In this document: piece after piece, positions 17,311 through 25,066 of the stretch
How the letters are laid out: each line of letters starts with the position of its first letter
Position numbering within the stretch: the first letter of the stretch is position 1
Program-made: the position numbers and the translations under genes
Notes under the pieces: model-generated
What the model was told of the DNA's origin: nothing
Database searches by the model: none
Seen by the model: the letters and a program-made list of their open reading frames with translations, nothing else
Source of the DNA: Streptomyces sp. PH10-H1
GTDB lineage: Bacteria > Actinomycetota > Actinomycetes > Streptomycetales > Streptomycetaceae
DNA length: 64,000 bases
Assembly: GCF_030063355.1 (NCBI RefSeq)
Contig: NZ_JASISZ010000003.1
Coordinates: 62,001-126,000, forward strand
Reading direction: 5' to 3'

Positions 17311-18180
17311 TCAGGCGGTGGCCGCTCGCTCCGCGAAGACCTCGCGGGCGGCGGCGATGCCGTTGAGGGCAGCGGGAAATCCGGCGTAGGCCGCCATCTG
17401 GGTGAGGATCTCGACGACTTCCTGCCGGGTGCCGCCAACGTTGAGGAACCCGTGGATGTGGAAACGGAGTTGAGGCCCGGCGGTGCCGAGGGCGGTGCAC
17501 ATCGCGATAGTGGTGAGCTCGCGGGTCTTGAGGTCGAGGCCCGTGCGGGAGTAGACGTCGCCGAAGGCGAACTCGATGAGGTAGACGGCCAGATCGGGGG
17601 CGATGTCCTGCAGCGAGGCGACGACCTGTTCTCCCGCGTGGCCGTCGATGCGGGTGAGAGCCGCCAGACCGCGCCGGTAGCAGTCGGGGTCGACGGCGGC
17701 GGCGGGATCTACGGCGGTGCCGTCGTCGGGCTGCGCGTCCCGGGCGGTGTCAGAGGCGGTGTCGGCTGCGGCGTCCGGCGCGGTGTCCGGGCGGACGGTG
17801 AACACTTCGCGGGCGGCGGTCAGAGCGTTGAGCGCGGCCGGGAAGCCCGCGTAGACGCTGGCGTGGATGAAGGTCTCCACGATTTCGCGGCGGGTGCAGC
17901 CGACGTTGAGCGCTCCGTCGATGTGGAAACGCAGCTGCGGGGCAGCGTTGCCCAGCGCGGCGAGCGCGGAGACGGTGGCCAGCTGCCGTTCGCGGAGGGT
18001 GAGTCCCGGCCGGGAGATGATGTCGCCGTAGCCGAACTCGACGGTGAAGCGGGCCAGGTCGGGAGCGATGTCGGCGAGGCTGTCGAGGACGGCCGGGCGC
18101 GGGGTGCCGGCGATCTTCTGGAGGACGGCGAGGCCGCGCGTGTAGCGGTCGTTGTCGTGGGACTGCGGTGCGGTGGTCAT
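17311..18180 (-). CDS. Tandem carboxymuconolactone-decarboxylase-like protein
   Basis: The 289-residue protein consists of two copies of the CMD/AhpD-like helical domain, about residues 10-125 and 160-280, joined by an Ala/Asp-rich linker. The copies share RGLAVLQKI/RGLAALTRI, IAPDLARFTVEFGYGD/IAPDLAVYLIEFAFGD, LGNAAPQLRFHIDGALNVG/LGTAGPQLRFHIHGFLNVG and YAGFPAALN. Neither copy has the CxxC pair of AhpD peroxidases, so it is closer to decarboxylase-like members; the substrate is unknown. The ATG at 18180 lacks a clear ribosome site; a TTG at 18216 behind GGCGGGGGC is an alternative. It ends 38 bases from the 17272 start, transcribed the same way, with the damage promoter between. Confidence 0.85.
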   Translation of the reverse strand: MTTAPQSHDNDRYTRGLAVLQKIAGTPRPAVLDSLADIAPDLARFTVEFGYGDIISRPGLTLRERQLATVSALAALGNAAPQLRFHIDGALNVGCTRREIVETFIHASVYAGFPAALNALTAAREVFTVRPDTAPDAAADTASDTARDAQPDDGTAVDPAAAVDPDCYRRGLAALTRIDGHAGEQVVASLQDIAPDLAVYLIEFAFGDVYSRTGLDLKTRELTTIAMCTALGTAGPQLRFHIHGFLNVGGTRQEVVEILTQMAAYAGFPAALNGIAAAREVFAERAATA

Positions 18181-18231
18181 GAGATCGACCGTGACTTCGA
18201 GTTGGCTCCAACGCAAGCCCCCGCCGAGGTA

Positions 18232-18306
18232 CTACCGCTCCGCCACGAGCATCACCCGGCGCAGCAGGTCGGAGAGGGTCCGGCGTTCGTCCGCGTCGAG
18301 AGTGCC
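18232..18306 (-). pseudogene. Remnant of a MarR-family regulator (C-terminus only)
   Basis: On the minus strand 24 codons read GTLDADERRTLSDLLRRVML and then VAER before a TAG at 18234-18232. This is the typical last helix of a MarR repressor (LDADERRTLSDLLRR). The rest of the gene is missing: directly adjacent at 18308 begins an MFS transporter fragment on the other strand. Gene order suggests a former MarR-MFS divergent pair collapsed by deletion. Confidence 0.7.
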
Positions 18307-18307
18307 G

Positions 18308-18829
18308 TGATGGCCTCCGCGCGGAACGCCGCCTTCCTCGGCGGCCCCGCCGTCGCCGGTCTGCTGGTCTTCACCGCGGGGCCCGGCTGGGCCTTCGTAC
18401 TCGACGCCGTGTCGTTCGCCGCCGGCGCGGCGCTCCTCGCCACGATCCGGGTCCGCCGCACCCCGATACCGCGCCGTTCGTTCCGCGCCGACCTCGTCGG
18501 GGGCTGGAGCAAGGTCCGCTCCCGCGCGCCGACCTCGTCGGGGGCTGGGGCAAGTGGTACTGGACGAGCCTGATCGCCCACGCCACCTGGAACGGCGTCG
18601 CCGCCGTCCTCGCCACGCTCGGCCCGATCGTGGCCCGCGACAGACTCGGCGGCGACGGCGCCTGGGTCCTCATGCTCCAAGCGGGCGCGGTCGGTTTCCT
18701 CCTCGGCTCGCTGCTGGCCGGCCGCGCCAAGCCGCGCCTGGGGACGGCGCTTGTGCCGGGGGTACGGCGGGTGCGGCGGGGGCCCTCAATCGCCGGGCAG
18801 GCTGTGCCCTCAATCGCGGGGCGGCCTTG
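18308..18829 (+). pseudogene. Broken MFS transporter fragment with a frameshifting 41-base repeat
   Basis: The first part reads like the middle of an MFS exporter (SARNAAFLGGPAVAGLLVF, then GWAFVLDAVSFAAGAALL and RSFRADLVGGW). The frame then shifts: a segment of about 24 bases beginning CGCGCCGACCTCGTCGGGGG occurs at 18484 and again at 18525, an offset of 41 bases. The following helices (WTSLIAHATWNGVAAVLATL and GAWVLMLQAGAVGFLLGSLL) are in another frame and run into intergenic repeats after LAGRAKPRLGTAL. Both ends of the gene are missing, so it cannot make a working transporter. Confidence 0.75.
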
Positions 18830-18848
18830 AACAAAAGAACATCGCCCC

Positions 18849-20402
18849 TCAAGCGCCGGGCGGGCTGGAAAGAGCCGACGGGAGCGTCACTCTCACCGTG
18901 AGGCCGGTGCCCGGTGTGGTGTCGAGGCGGACCGAGCCGTGGTGGGCGTCGACGGCGGCCTGGACGATGGACATGCCGAGACCCGCGCCGCCGGTGTCAC
19001 GGGCGCGGTCGGGGTCGGCGCGGAAGAAGCGGTCGAAGGCGCGGGCGGCGTCCTGTGGGGTGAGGCCGGGCCCGGAGTCCGTGATGCGGAGCAGGACGTC
19101 CTGGTCCTGGGAGGCGACCTCAAGGGTGACCGGGGAGTCGGCGGGGGTGTGGACCCGGATGTTGCTCAGCAGATTGCCGATGATCTGCCGCAACTGCGGC
19201 TCGTCACCCAGCACTTCCACGCCGTCGGGCACGACGAGGGCGATGGGCCGCTGCGGCTGCTGCATGGCGAGGTCGGCGACGCCGTCACGGACCAGCTGCG
19301 AGAGATCGACGGGGCGCGGCGCGAGCGCCGGGCGGTCCTCCAGCCGTGCGAGGGCGAGGAGTTCGTCGACGAGGCGGCTCATCCGCACCGCCTCGGCGGA
19401 GACCCGGCGCAGGGCGCGGTCCTTCTCGTCGGGGTCGAGCATGCCCTTCTCGTAGAGCTGGAGGTAGCCGCGCACGCAGGCGAGCGGCGTGCGCAGCTCG
19501 TGGGAGGCATCGGCGAGGAACTGCCGGAGCTGGGCGGTGGCGCGCTCGCTGCTGGTGAGGGCCGTCTCGATCTGCTGGAGCATGGCGTTGAGGGCGGAGC
19601 TGAGCTGCTCGACCTCGGTACTGCCGTGCGAGGCGGTGGCGATCCGCCGGGACAGGTCCCCCTCGGAGATCGCGGACGCGGTCTCGACCATGTCCTCCAG
19701 CGGTTGCAGCCGCCGCCGGGCGGCGGTCAGCGATCCCATGGCGAGCAGGGCCAGCAGGACGACGCCGACGACGACTTCGACGATGAAGAGGTGGCCGACC
19801 GCGCGCCGCACCCCGTTGAGCCGCATGCCCTTGACCACCATGGTGCCGTCGTTGAGGCGGGAGACGACCACCCGGTAGTAACTGCCGTCGCTCTGCACGG
19901 TGGCGGCGCCGCCGGACGCGGCGAGCGCCTTCGGGTCCGGCAGGGCCGTCGCGAGGCTGCGGCGCTCCTCGCCCAGGTTCGCCACGTCACCCCCGCACAC
20001 CGTGGAGATCCGGCCCCGGTCGTCGAGCACCAGGAAGAGATCCTGCTCGAAGACCTGGGCGACCACCTTGCCGCCGCTGGAGGCCTGCAGGATCCCGGCC
20101 ACGGTGCACAGCTGCCGCACCCCGCCGCTGGTGAACGGCGTGGCGGCCAGCGCCTTCTGGGAGGTCTTCAGCGAGTCGTCGATCTCGCCGATCAGCATGG
20201 TGTACATGCCGATGAGGCTGGCGCAGCCGGCCAGCACCAGGCCGATGGCCAGGAAGGTGACGTTGGCGATCGTGAAGCGGCCGCGAAGGGACTGCGGACG
20301 CGGCCAGAAACACGCCTTCTTGCCTTCGCGCCTCATGGCGGCGAGCCCCGTACCCACGCGTCCCGTACCCAGACGTTTCATGCCACTGCCCACGCGTCTC
20401 AT
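18849..20402 (-). CDS. Two-component sensor histidine kinase
   Basis: The 517-residue membrane kinase has one helix at about 44-72, an outer sensor region to residue 200, a second helix at 203-224, a HAMP linker, and a HisKA domain with the phosphate-accepting His301 in DASHELRTPLACVRG. The ATPase part shows the N box QLRQIIGNLLSNIRVHTP and the G boxes DSGPGL and GGAGLGMSIVQAAVDAH. The ATG overlaps the regulator stop (ATGA), so kinase and regulator are translated together. The preceding basic segment (residues 1-43) is long and its exact start could be further in. The signal is unknown; the divergent MmpL transporter is a likely target. Confidence 0.93.
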   Translation of the reverse strand: MRRVGSGMKRLGTGRVGTGLAAMRREGKKACFWPRPQSLRGRFTIANVTFLAIGLVLAGCASLIGMYTMLIGEIDDSLKTSQKALAATPFTSGGVRQLCTVAGILQASSGGKVVAQVFEQDLFLVLDDRGRISTVCGGDVANLGEERRSLATALPDPKALAASGGAATVQSDGSYYRVVVSRLNDGTMVVKGMRLNGVRRAVGHLFIVEVVVGVVLLALLAMGSLTAARRRLQPLEDMVETASAISEGDLSRRIATASHGSTEVEQLSSALNAMLQQIETALTSSERATAQLRQFLADASHELRTPLACVRGYLQLYEKGMLDPDEKDRALRRVSAEAVRMSRLVDELLALARLEDRPALAPRPVDLSQLVRDGVADLAMQQPQRPIALVVPDGVEVLGDEPQLRQIIGNLLSNIRVHTPADSPVTLEVASQDQDVLLRITDSGPGLTPQDAARAFDRFFRADPDRARDTGGAGLGMSIVQAAVDAHHGSVRLDTTPGTGLTVRVTLPSALSSPPGA

Positions 20403-21100
20403 GCCAGTGCCCGCAGGCCGTAGCCGATACCGCGGCGGGTCTCGATCAGCGGCGGTCCGAGCCGGTCGAGTTTGCGGCGCAGATAGCTGATGTAGGTCTC
20501 GACGACGGTCGATTCGACGACGGTGTCGTACTGCCAGACGTGCTGCAGCAGCTGTTCCTTGGTGACGATCCGCCCGGCGTTGCGCAGCAGGTGCCGCAGC
20601 AGGTTGTACTCGGTGGGGGTCAGATCGACCGGCTCGCCGGCCCGGCGGACGGTGTAGGTCGTCTCGTCCATCTCCAGATCGCCATGGCGCAGTACCGGGT
20701 CGGCGGGCTCCGTCTCGCGCCGGGTCCTGCGCAGCACCGCGTGCACCCGGGCGACGACCTCGTCCACGCCGAACGGCTTGGTGATGTAGTCGTCGCCGCC
20801 GAGGGCGAGTCCGCCGACGACGTCGCGCGGCGCGTCCCTGGCGGTCACGAAGATCACCGCGAGGTCGTCGCTTTCGGCGCGCAGGGTGCGGCAGACCTCC
20901 CAGCCGTTGCCGTCCGGCAGCATCACATCGAGCAGCACCAGATCGGGCCGGTGCTCGCGGGCGGCGGCCACGGCCTGTCTGCCGGTGGCCGCGGTATGCA
21001 CAGTAAAGCCATGGTATTTCAGGGTAATTCGGAGAATGTCCGCGATGCCCGGCTCATCCTCGACAATCAGCACGGTGGCCGGGCGTTCGGGGTTCTCCAT
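20399..21100 (-). CDS. Two-component response regulator, OmpR family
   Basis: The 233-residue regulator has a receiver domain with the acidic pocket VEDEPG, phosphorylated Asp58 in LVLLDVMLPDG, Thr in VIFVTARDA and Lys in ITKPFG. It is followed by a winged helix (LTPTEYNLLRHLLRNAGRIV, then VVETYISYLRRKLDR). The partner kinase gene overlaps its end. It is divergent from the MmpL gene. An inverted repeat at 21142-21157 between them is a candidate site for this regulator. The ribosome site (GAGG) is very close to the ATG. Confidence 0.95.
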   Translation of the reverse strand: MENPERPATVLIVEDEPGIADILRITLKYHGFTVHTAATGRQAVAAAREHRPDLVLLDVMLPDGNGWEVCRTLRAESDDLAVIFVTARDAPRDVVGGLALGGDDYITKPFGVDEVVARVHAVLRRTRRETEPADPVLRHGDLEMDETTYTVRRAGEPVDLTPTEYNLLRHLLRNAGRIVTKEQLLQHVWQYDTVVESTVVETYISYLRRKLDRLGPPLIETRRGIGYGLRALA

Positions 21101-21141
21101 GCCTCAAGTATCAGCAGTGACGCCCCACAGACCCACTGGAG

Positions 21142-21157
21142 GGAACTTGGGAGTTCC
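21142..21157. promoter_or_regulatory. Inverted repeat between the response regulator and MmpL genes
   Basis: GGAACTTGGGAGTTCC has perfect six-base arms (GGAACT/AGTTCC) and a four-base centre. It lies 42 bases upstream of the regulator ATG and about 140 bases upstream of the MmpL GTG, a suitable place for control of both units. Binding by the adjacent regulator is inference; OmpR-type sites are more often direct repeats. Confidence 0.45.
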
Positions 21158-21294
21158 TTGAGAGATCCAGTTTCGCCTTGTAACCGGAGTTCCCCGGCAC
21201 AGAGGCTGAGCCGACTGGATATCCGCGTTCCGCGGTGCGAGTCGGAAGTGCACGTCGGACGTGCACGTCGGCGGCGAGAGAAGGAGCTGGGACC

Positions 21295-24042
21295 GTGGCC
21301 TCATTGGCACGCTGGTGCTACAGGCGCAAATGGCTGGTGATCGTGCTGTGGGTGCTCGCGCTGGTCGGCCTGGGGGCCGGGAGCGGTGTGGCGGGCAGTA
21401 AGTACGCCAATGTCTTCGAGCTGCCGGGCACCGAGTCCGCGCAGGTCCTGAAACTCATGGACAAGGCGTTCCCCGAGCGGTCCGGCGAGTCCGACAGCGT
21501 CGTGTGGCACGTCGACCAGGGCTCGGTGCGCGACGCCGCCGTCCAGCAGAAGATGACCGCCACGCTGGACAGGATCAAGAGCGGTGTGGCGGACGTCGGC
21601 ACGATCGGCAGCCCGTACGCGCCGGAGGGCGCGGCCCAGATCAGCAAGGACGGCAGGACCGCCTACGCGACGGTCACCTTCACCAAGCTCGGCAACCTCC
21701 TCAAGAAGGAGGAGGTGCAGAAGTTCGTCGACACGGCTCGGGCGGCGGGCGGCGCCGGCCTGCGGGTCGAGGTGGGCGGCAACTCCGTTGCGCAGTACAC
21801 CGAGGCGCCCCAGCAGGGCCTGAGCGAACTGGTGGGCATCGCGGCCGCGGCCGTCGTCCTCTTCCTCGCCTTCGGCTCGCTGTACGGGATGCTGCTGCCG
21901 ATCGTCACCGCGCTCTTCGGCATCGGCACCGCCTCGTCCGCGATCGTGCTGCTCAGCCACGGGATGGACGTGGCGGAGTTCGCACCGATGCTGGCGATGC
22001 TGGTCGGTCTGGGTGTGGGCATCGACTACGCGCTCTTCATCGTCACCCGGCACCGCAAGGGCATCCTGCGCGGCCGGACCCCGGAGGACGCCGCCGTTAC
22101 GGCGGTCAACACCTCGGGGCGCGCCGTGCTGTTCGCGGGCGGCACGGTCTGCATCGCGCTGCTCGGCATGTTCGCGATGGGCCTGAGCTTCCTCAACGGG
22201 GTCGCCGTCGCGGCCGCGCTGACCGTCGTCACGAGCGTCGCCGCCGCGATCACCCTGCTCCCGGCGATGCTCGGGGTGCTCGGCATCCGCGTCCTCAGCC
22301 GCCGCCAGCGCCGCAAACTCGCCGCGAACGGCCCCGAGCCGGCCGAGGAGACCGGCACGGCGGCCCGCTGGTCGTCGTTCCTGGAACGCCACCCCAGGTC
22401 GCTCGCGGTGGTCGCCGTCGTGATCATGGGCGCCCTCGCGGTGCCGACGTTCTCGCTGCGGCTCGGCTCGTCCGACCAGGGCAACAACCCGAGTACCACG
22501 ACCACCCGCCAGGCGTACGACCTGCTCGCCGGCGGCTTCGGCGAGGGCTTCAACGGCCCGCTGACGATCCTCGCCGAGGTGAAGTCGGACGCCGACCAGG
22601 CCGCGGTGCGGAACCTGGTGGTCACGCTGGGGCAGACCAAGGGCATCGCCTTCGCCGCCGCGATGCCGATGAAGCCGGGTCCCGGCATCGCCGTCATCAA
22701 GGCCGTACCGACCACGTCCCCGCAGGCCGCGGAGACCTCGGACCTGATCGACCATCTCCGTGCCGACGTCGTGCCCGCTGCCGAGAAGGGCAGCACGATG
22801 CAGGCGTACGTCGGCGGCCAGACGGCGATGTTCAAGGACTTCGCCTCGGTGCTGATGGGCAAGCTGCCGCTCTTCATCGGCGTGATCATCGCGCTGGGCT
22901 TCGTCCTGCTGCTGGTCGCCTTCCGCAGCCTGCTGGTGCCGCTGACCGCCGCGCTGATGAACCTGATCGCGGCCGCCGCGTCCTTCGGGCTGCTGGTCGC
23001 GATCTTCCAGTGGGGCTGGGGCGGCGAAGCGCTCGCCGCCGGCCGCGCGGGCCCGATCGAGGCGTTCCTCCCGGTCATCATGCTGTCGCTGCTCTTCGGT
23101 CTGTCCATGGACTACCAGGTCTTCCTGGTGAGCCGGATGCACGAGGAGTGGGTGCACACCAAGGACAACGCACGGGCGGTACGGGTCGGGCTGGCGGAGA
23201 CCAGCCGGGTGATCAACTCGGCGGCCGTCATCATGATCTGCGTCTTCGGCGCGTTCATGCTCAGCGGGCAGCGGGTGCTGGCGATGTTCGGCATCGGGCT
23301 GGCGGGTGCGGTCGCACTCGACGCGTTCATCCTGCGCACGGTGCTCGTCCCGTCGCTGATGCACCTGTCGGGCAACGCCAACTGGTGGCTGCCGGGCTGG
23401 CTCGACAAGCGGCTGCCGCACCTCGCGGTCGAGGCGGCGGAGGACCCGGTCGAGGGACCGGCCGGGGCGGCTCCCGGCAGCGCCCCCGTGCATTCCGCGG
23501 CTTCCCCGGCTTCCGCGAACGGCGGTCCGGCCGTACGCGGCACCGTCCGCGGTTCCGCGGGGCTGCCGATCCCGCGCTCCGAGCTCACCCTGATCGCCGC
23601 CGACGGCCGTCAGGTCGGCAGGATCACGGCGGCCGACGACGGTACGTACACCCTGCCGACGCCCGGCAGCGGCTCGTACGTCCTGGTCGCCAACGCCGAC
23701 GGCCACCACCCGCAGACCGCGAGCGTCATGACCTCCGACCGCCCGGTCGACTGCGATCTGCGGCTCAGCGGCACCGGCACCCTCACCGGCACGGTACGCA
23801 CCGCGAAGGGCGACCCGGTCGACGACGCCCGCGTCGTTCTCCAGGACGCGGACGGCAAGGAGGTCGGCGTCGTCCACACCGGCAAGGACGGCGGCTACGC
23901 CTTCGCCAACCTCTATCCGGGCCGCTACACCCTGCTGACGATGGGTTACCCGCCCTTCCCTGCCACCGTCACCGTGAGCGGCGACCGGGACGGCGAGGGC
24001 GGCGACGACCTCGACCTGGAGCTGAGCCACTCGCGCGACTGA
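21295..24042 (+). CDS. MmpL-family transporter with C-terminal carboxypeptidase-regulatory-like domains
   Basis: The 915-residue protein is an RND-superfamily exporter of the MmpL type, which moves lipids or other hydrophobic compounds across the membrane by proton force. The GTG at 21295 follows AAGGAG by eight bases. TM1 is at about 9-30 (WLVIVLWVLALVGLG), and each half has the proton-relay Asp-Tyr pair (GVGIDYALFIVTRHR and GLSMDYQVFLVSRMH). After the last helix the protein continues with about 170 residues forming two beta-sandwich repeats of the CarboxypepD_reg type (GTVRGSAGLPIPRSELTLI and GTVRTAKGDPVDDARVVL). These would lie on the inner face. A near-perfect terminator follows. Confidence 0.93.
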   Translation: MASLARWCYRRKWLVIVLWVLALVGLGAGSGVAGSKYANVFELPGTESAQVLKLMDKAFPERSGESDSVVWHVDQGSVRDAAVQQKMTATLDRIKSGVADVGTIGSPYAPEGAAQISKDGRTAYATVTFTKLGNLLKKEEVQKFVDTARAAGGAGLRVEVGGNSVAQYTEAPQQGLSELVGIAAAAVVLFLAFGSLYGMLLPIVTALFGIGTASSAIVLLSHGMDVAEFAPMLAMLVGLGVGIDYALFIVTRHRKGILRGRTPEDAAVTAVNTSGRAVLFAGGTVCIALLGMFAMGLSFLNGVAVAAALTVVTSVAAAITLLPAMLGVLGIRVLSRRQRRKLAANGPEPAEETGTAARWSSFLERHPRSLAVVAVVIMGALAVPTFSLRLGSSDQGNNPSTTTTRQAYDLLAGGFGEGFNGPLTILAEVKSDADQAAVRNLVVTLGQTKGIAFAAAMPMKPGPGIAVIKAVPTTSPQAAETSDLIDHLRADVVPAAEKGSTMQAYVGGQTAMFKDFASVLMGKLPLFIGVIIALGFVLLLVAFRSLLVPLTAALMNLIAAAASFGLLVAIFQWGWGGEALAAGRAGPIEAFLPVIMLSLLFGLSMDYQVFLVSRMHEEWVHTKDNARAVRVGLAETSRVINSAAVIMICVFGAFMLSGQRVLAMFGIGLAGAVALDAFILRTVLVPSLMHLSGNANWWLPGWLDKRLPHLAVEAAEDPVEGPAGAAPGSAPVHSAASPASANGGPAVRGTVRGSAGLPIPRSELTLIAADGRQVGRITAADDGTYTLPTPGSGSYVLVANADGHHPQTASVMTSDRPVDCDLRLSGTGTLTGTVRTAKGDPVDDARVVLQDADGKEVGVVHTGKDGGYAFANLYPGRYTLLTMGYPPFPATVTVSGDRDGEGGDDLDLELSHSRD

Positions 24043-24058
24043 TCCGAGCACGGCTCTC

Positions 24059-24100
24059 GAACGCCGGGCGGACCTGATTCCTCAGGTCCGCCCGGCGTTC
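24059..24100. terminator. Terminator after the MmpL gene
   Basis: A perfect 19-base stem (24059-24077 with 24082-24100) closes on the loop TTCC. The arm contains GAACGCCGGGCGGACCTGA, a form of the GCCGGGCGG repeat found between many genes in this window. Confidence 0.88.
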
Positions 24101-24112
24101 TGTCCGGCTCCG

Positions 24113-24153
24113 GGGCCTGTCCGGGGACCGCCCATGATCCGCCGGACAGGCCC
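24113..24153. repeat. Inverted GGGCCTGTCCGG element before the TetR gene
   Basis: GGGCCTGTCCGG (24113-24124) and CCGGACAGGCCC (24142-24153) form a perfect 12-base inverted repeat around 17 bases. The same core is present at 8379 and 62221. It ends directly before the TAGGCT box of the TetR gene, so it may also influence that promoter. Confidence 0.55.
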
Positions 24154-24166
24154 TAGGCTCAGCCTC

Positions 24167-25066
24167 GTGGAAGAAACCGACCGGAGCCCGGCCGAGGACG
24201 CCCCGGCCACCGAACTGCCGGGCGGCCGGGCACGTCCGAAGACCGACAAGAGCGAGCTGACCCGGGCGCTCATTCTGGACACCGCGATGCGGCTGTTCCA
24301 GGAGCGCGGCTACAACAAGACGACGATGCGGGCGATCGCCACCGAAGCCGGGGTATCGGTCGGCAACGCCTACTACTACTTCGCGTCGAAGGAATTCCTG
24401 ATCCAGGGCTTCTACGACCGGATGACCCATGAGCACGCGCTCGACGCCCCCGCCAAGATGGCCGGGACCACCGACTTCTCCAAGCGTCTTGAGATCGCCC
24501 TGACCTCCTGGGTGGACTGCGCGGCGCCCTACCACGAGTTCGCGTCCCAGTTCTTCCGCACGGCCGCCGACCCGGAGAGCCCGCTCAGCCCGTTCTCGAA
24601 CGAGTCGCACCCGGCCCGCGCCACCGCCGTCGCCATCTTCGACGAGGTGCTGAACGGCTCGGAGCTGTCCCCGAAGCTCGACGCCGAACTGGCCGGACTC
24701 CTTCCCGACCTGCTCTGGCTGCACCTCATGATCGTGGTGCTGTACTGGGTGTTCGACCGCACCGAGGACACCGAACGCACCCGGGCGTTCGTCAAGCGCT
24801 GCACCCCGCTGGTGGCGAAGGTCGTCAGCCTCTCCCGCTACCGGGTGTTCCGGCCGCTCGTCAGGGACGCCAAGGGGCTCATCCAGGACTGCATCCTGCC
24901 GACCTTCATCTCGGCCCGGAAGGCGTCGGCCTCCGGCCCGGACCCGAAGACCCCGGCGGCGGACGCCGCCCTCGCACCGGTACCCGCCACGATTCCCGCT
25001 CCGGTCCCCGCTCCCGCCAAGCGGGCGGCGAAACGCGCCGCCAAGCGCGCGTCACGCGCGCAGTGA
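24167..25066 (+). CDS. TetR-family regulator with a basic Lys-Arg-Ala tail
   Basis: The 299-residue protein has a TetR DNA-binding domain at about 30-85 (LILDTAMRLFQERGYNKTTM, GVSVGNAYYYFASKEFLIQG). A large helical ligand domain follows, with WVDCAAPYHEFASQFFRTAA and LLPDLLWLHLMIVVLYWVFD. The tail is unusual: an Ala/Pro linker and then KRAAKRAAKRASRAQ, similar to the tails of actinobacterial nucleoid proteins. The GTG at 24167 is seven bases after TAGGCT, the layout of a leaderless start; an ATG at 24134 lies within a repeat. Its 3' end overlaps the convergent phosphoesterase gene by 15 bases. Targets are unknown. Confidence 0.88.
   Translation: MEETDRSPAEDAPATELPGGRARPKTDKSELTRALILDTAMRLFQERGYNKTTMRAIATEAGVSVGNAYYYFASKEFLIQGFYDRMTHEHALDAPAKMAGTTDFSKRLEIALTSWVDCAAPYHEFASQFFRTAADPESPLSPFSNESHPARATAVAIFDEVLNGSELSPKLDAELAGLLPDLLWLHLMIVVLYWVFDRTEDTERTRAFVKRCTPLVAKVVSLSRYRVFRPLVRDAKGLIQDCILPTFISARKASASGPDPKTPAADAALAPVPATIPAPVPAPAKRAAKRAAKRASRAQ

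Noticed and set aside
21301-24051. Open frame of over 900 codons opposite the MmpL gene
   Set aside because: Composition is Arg/Asp/His/Gln-rich without hydrophobic or motif structure; it mirrors the real gene and has no start signal.
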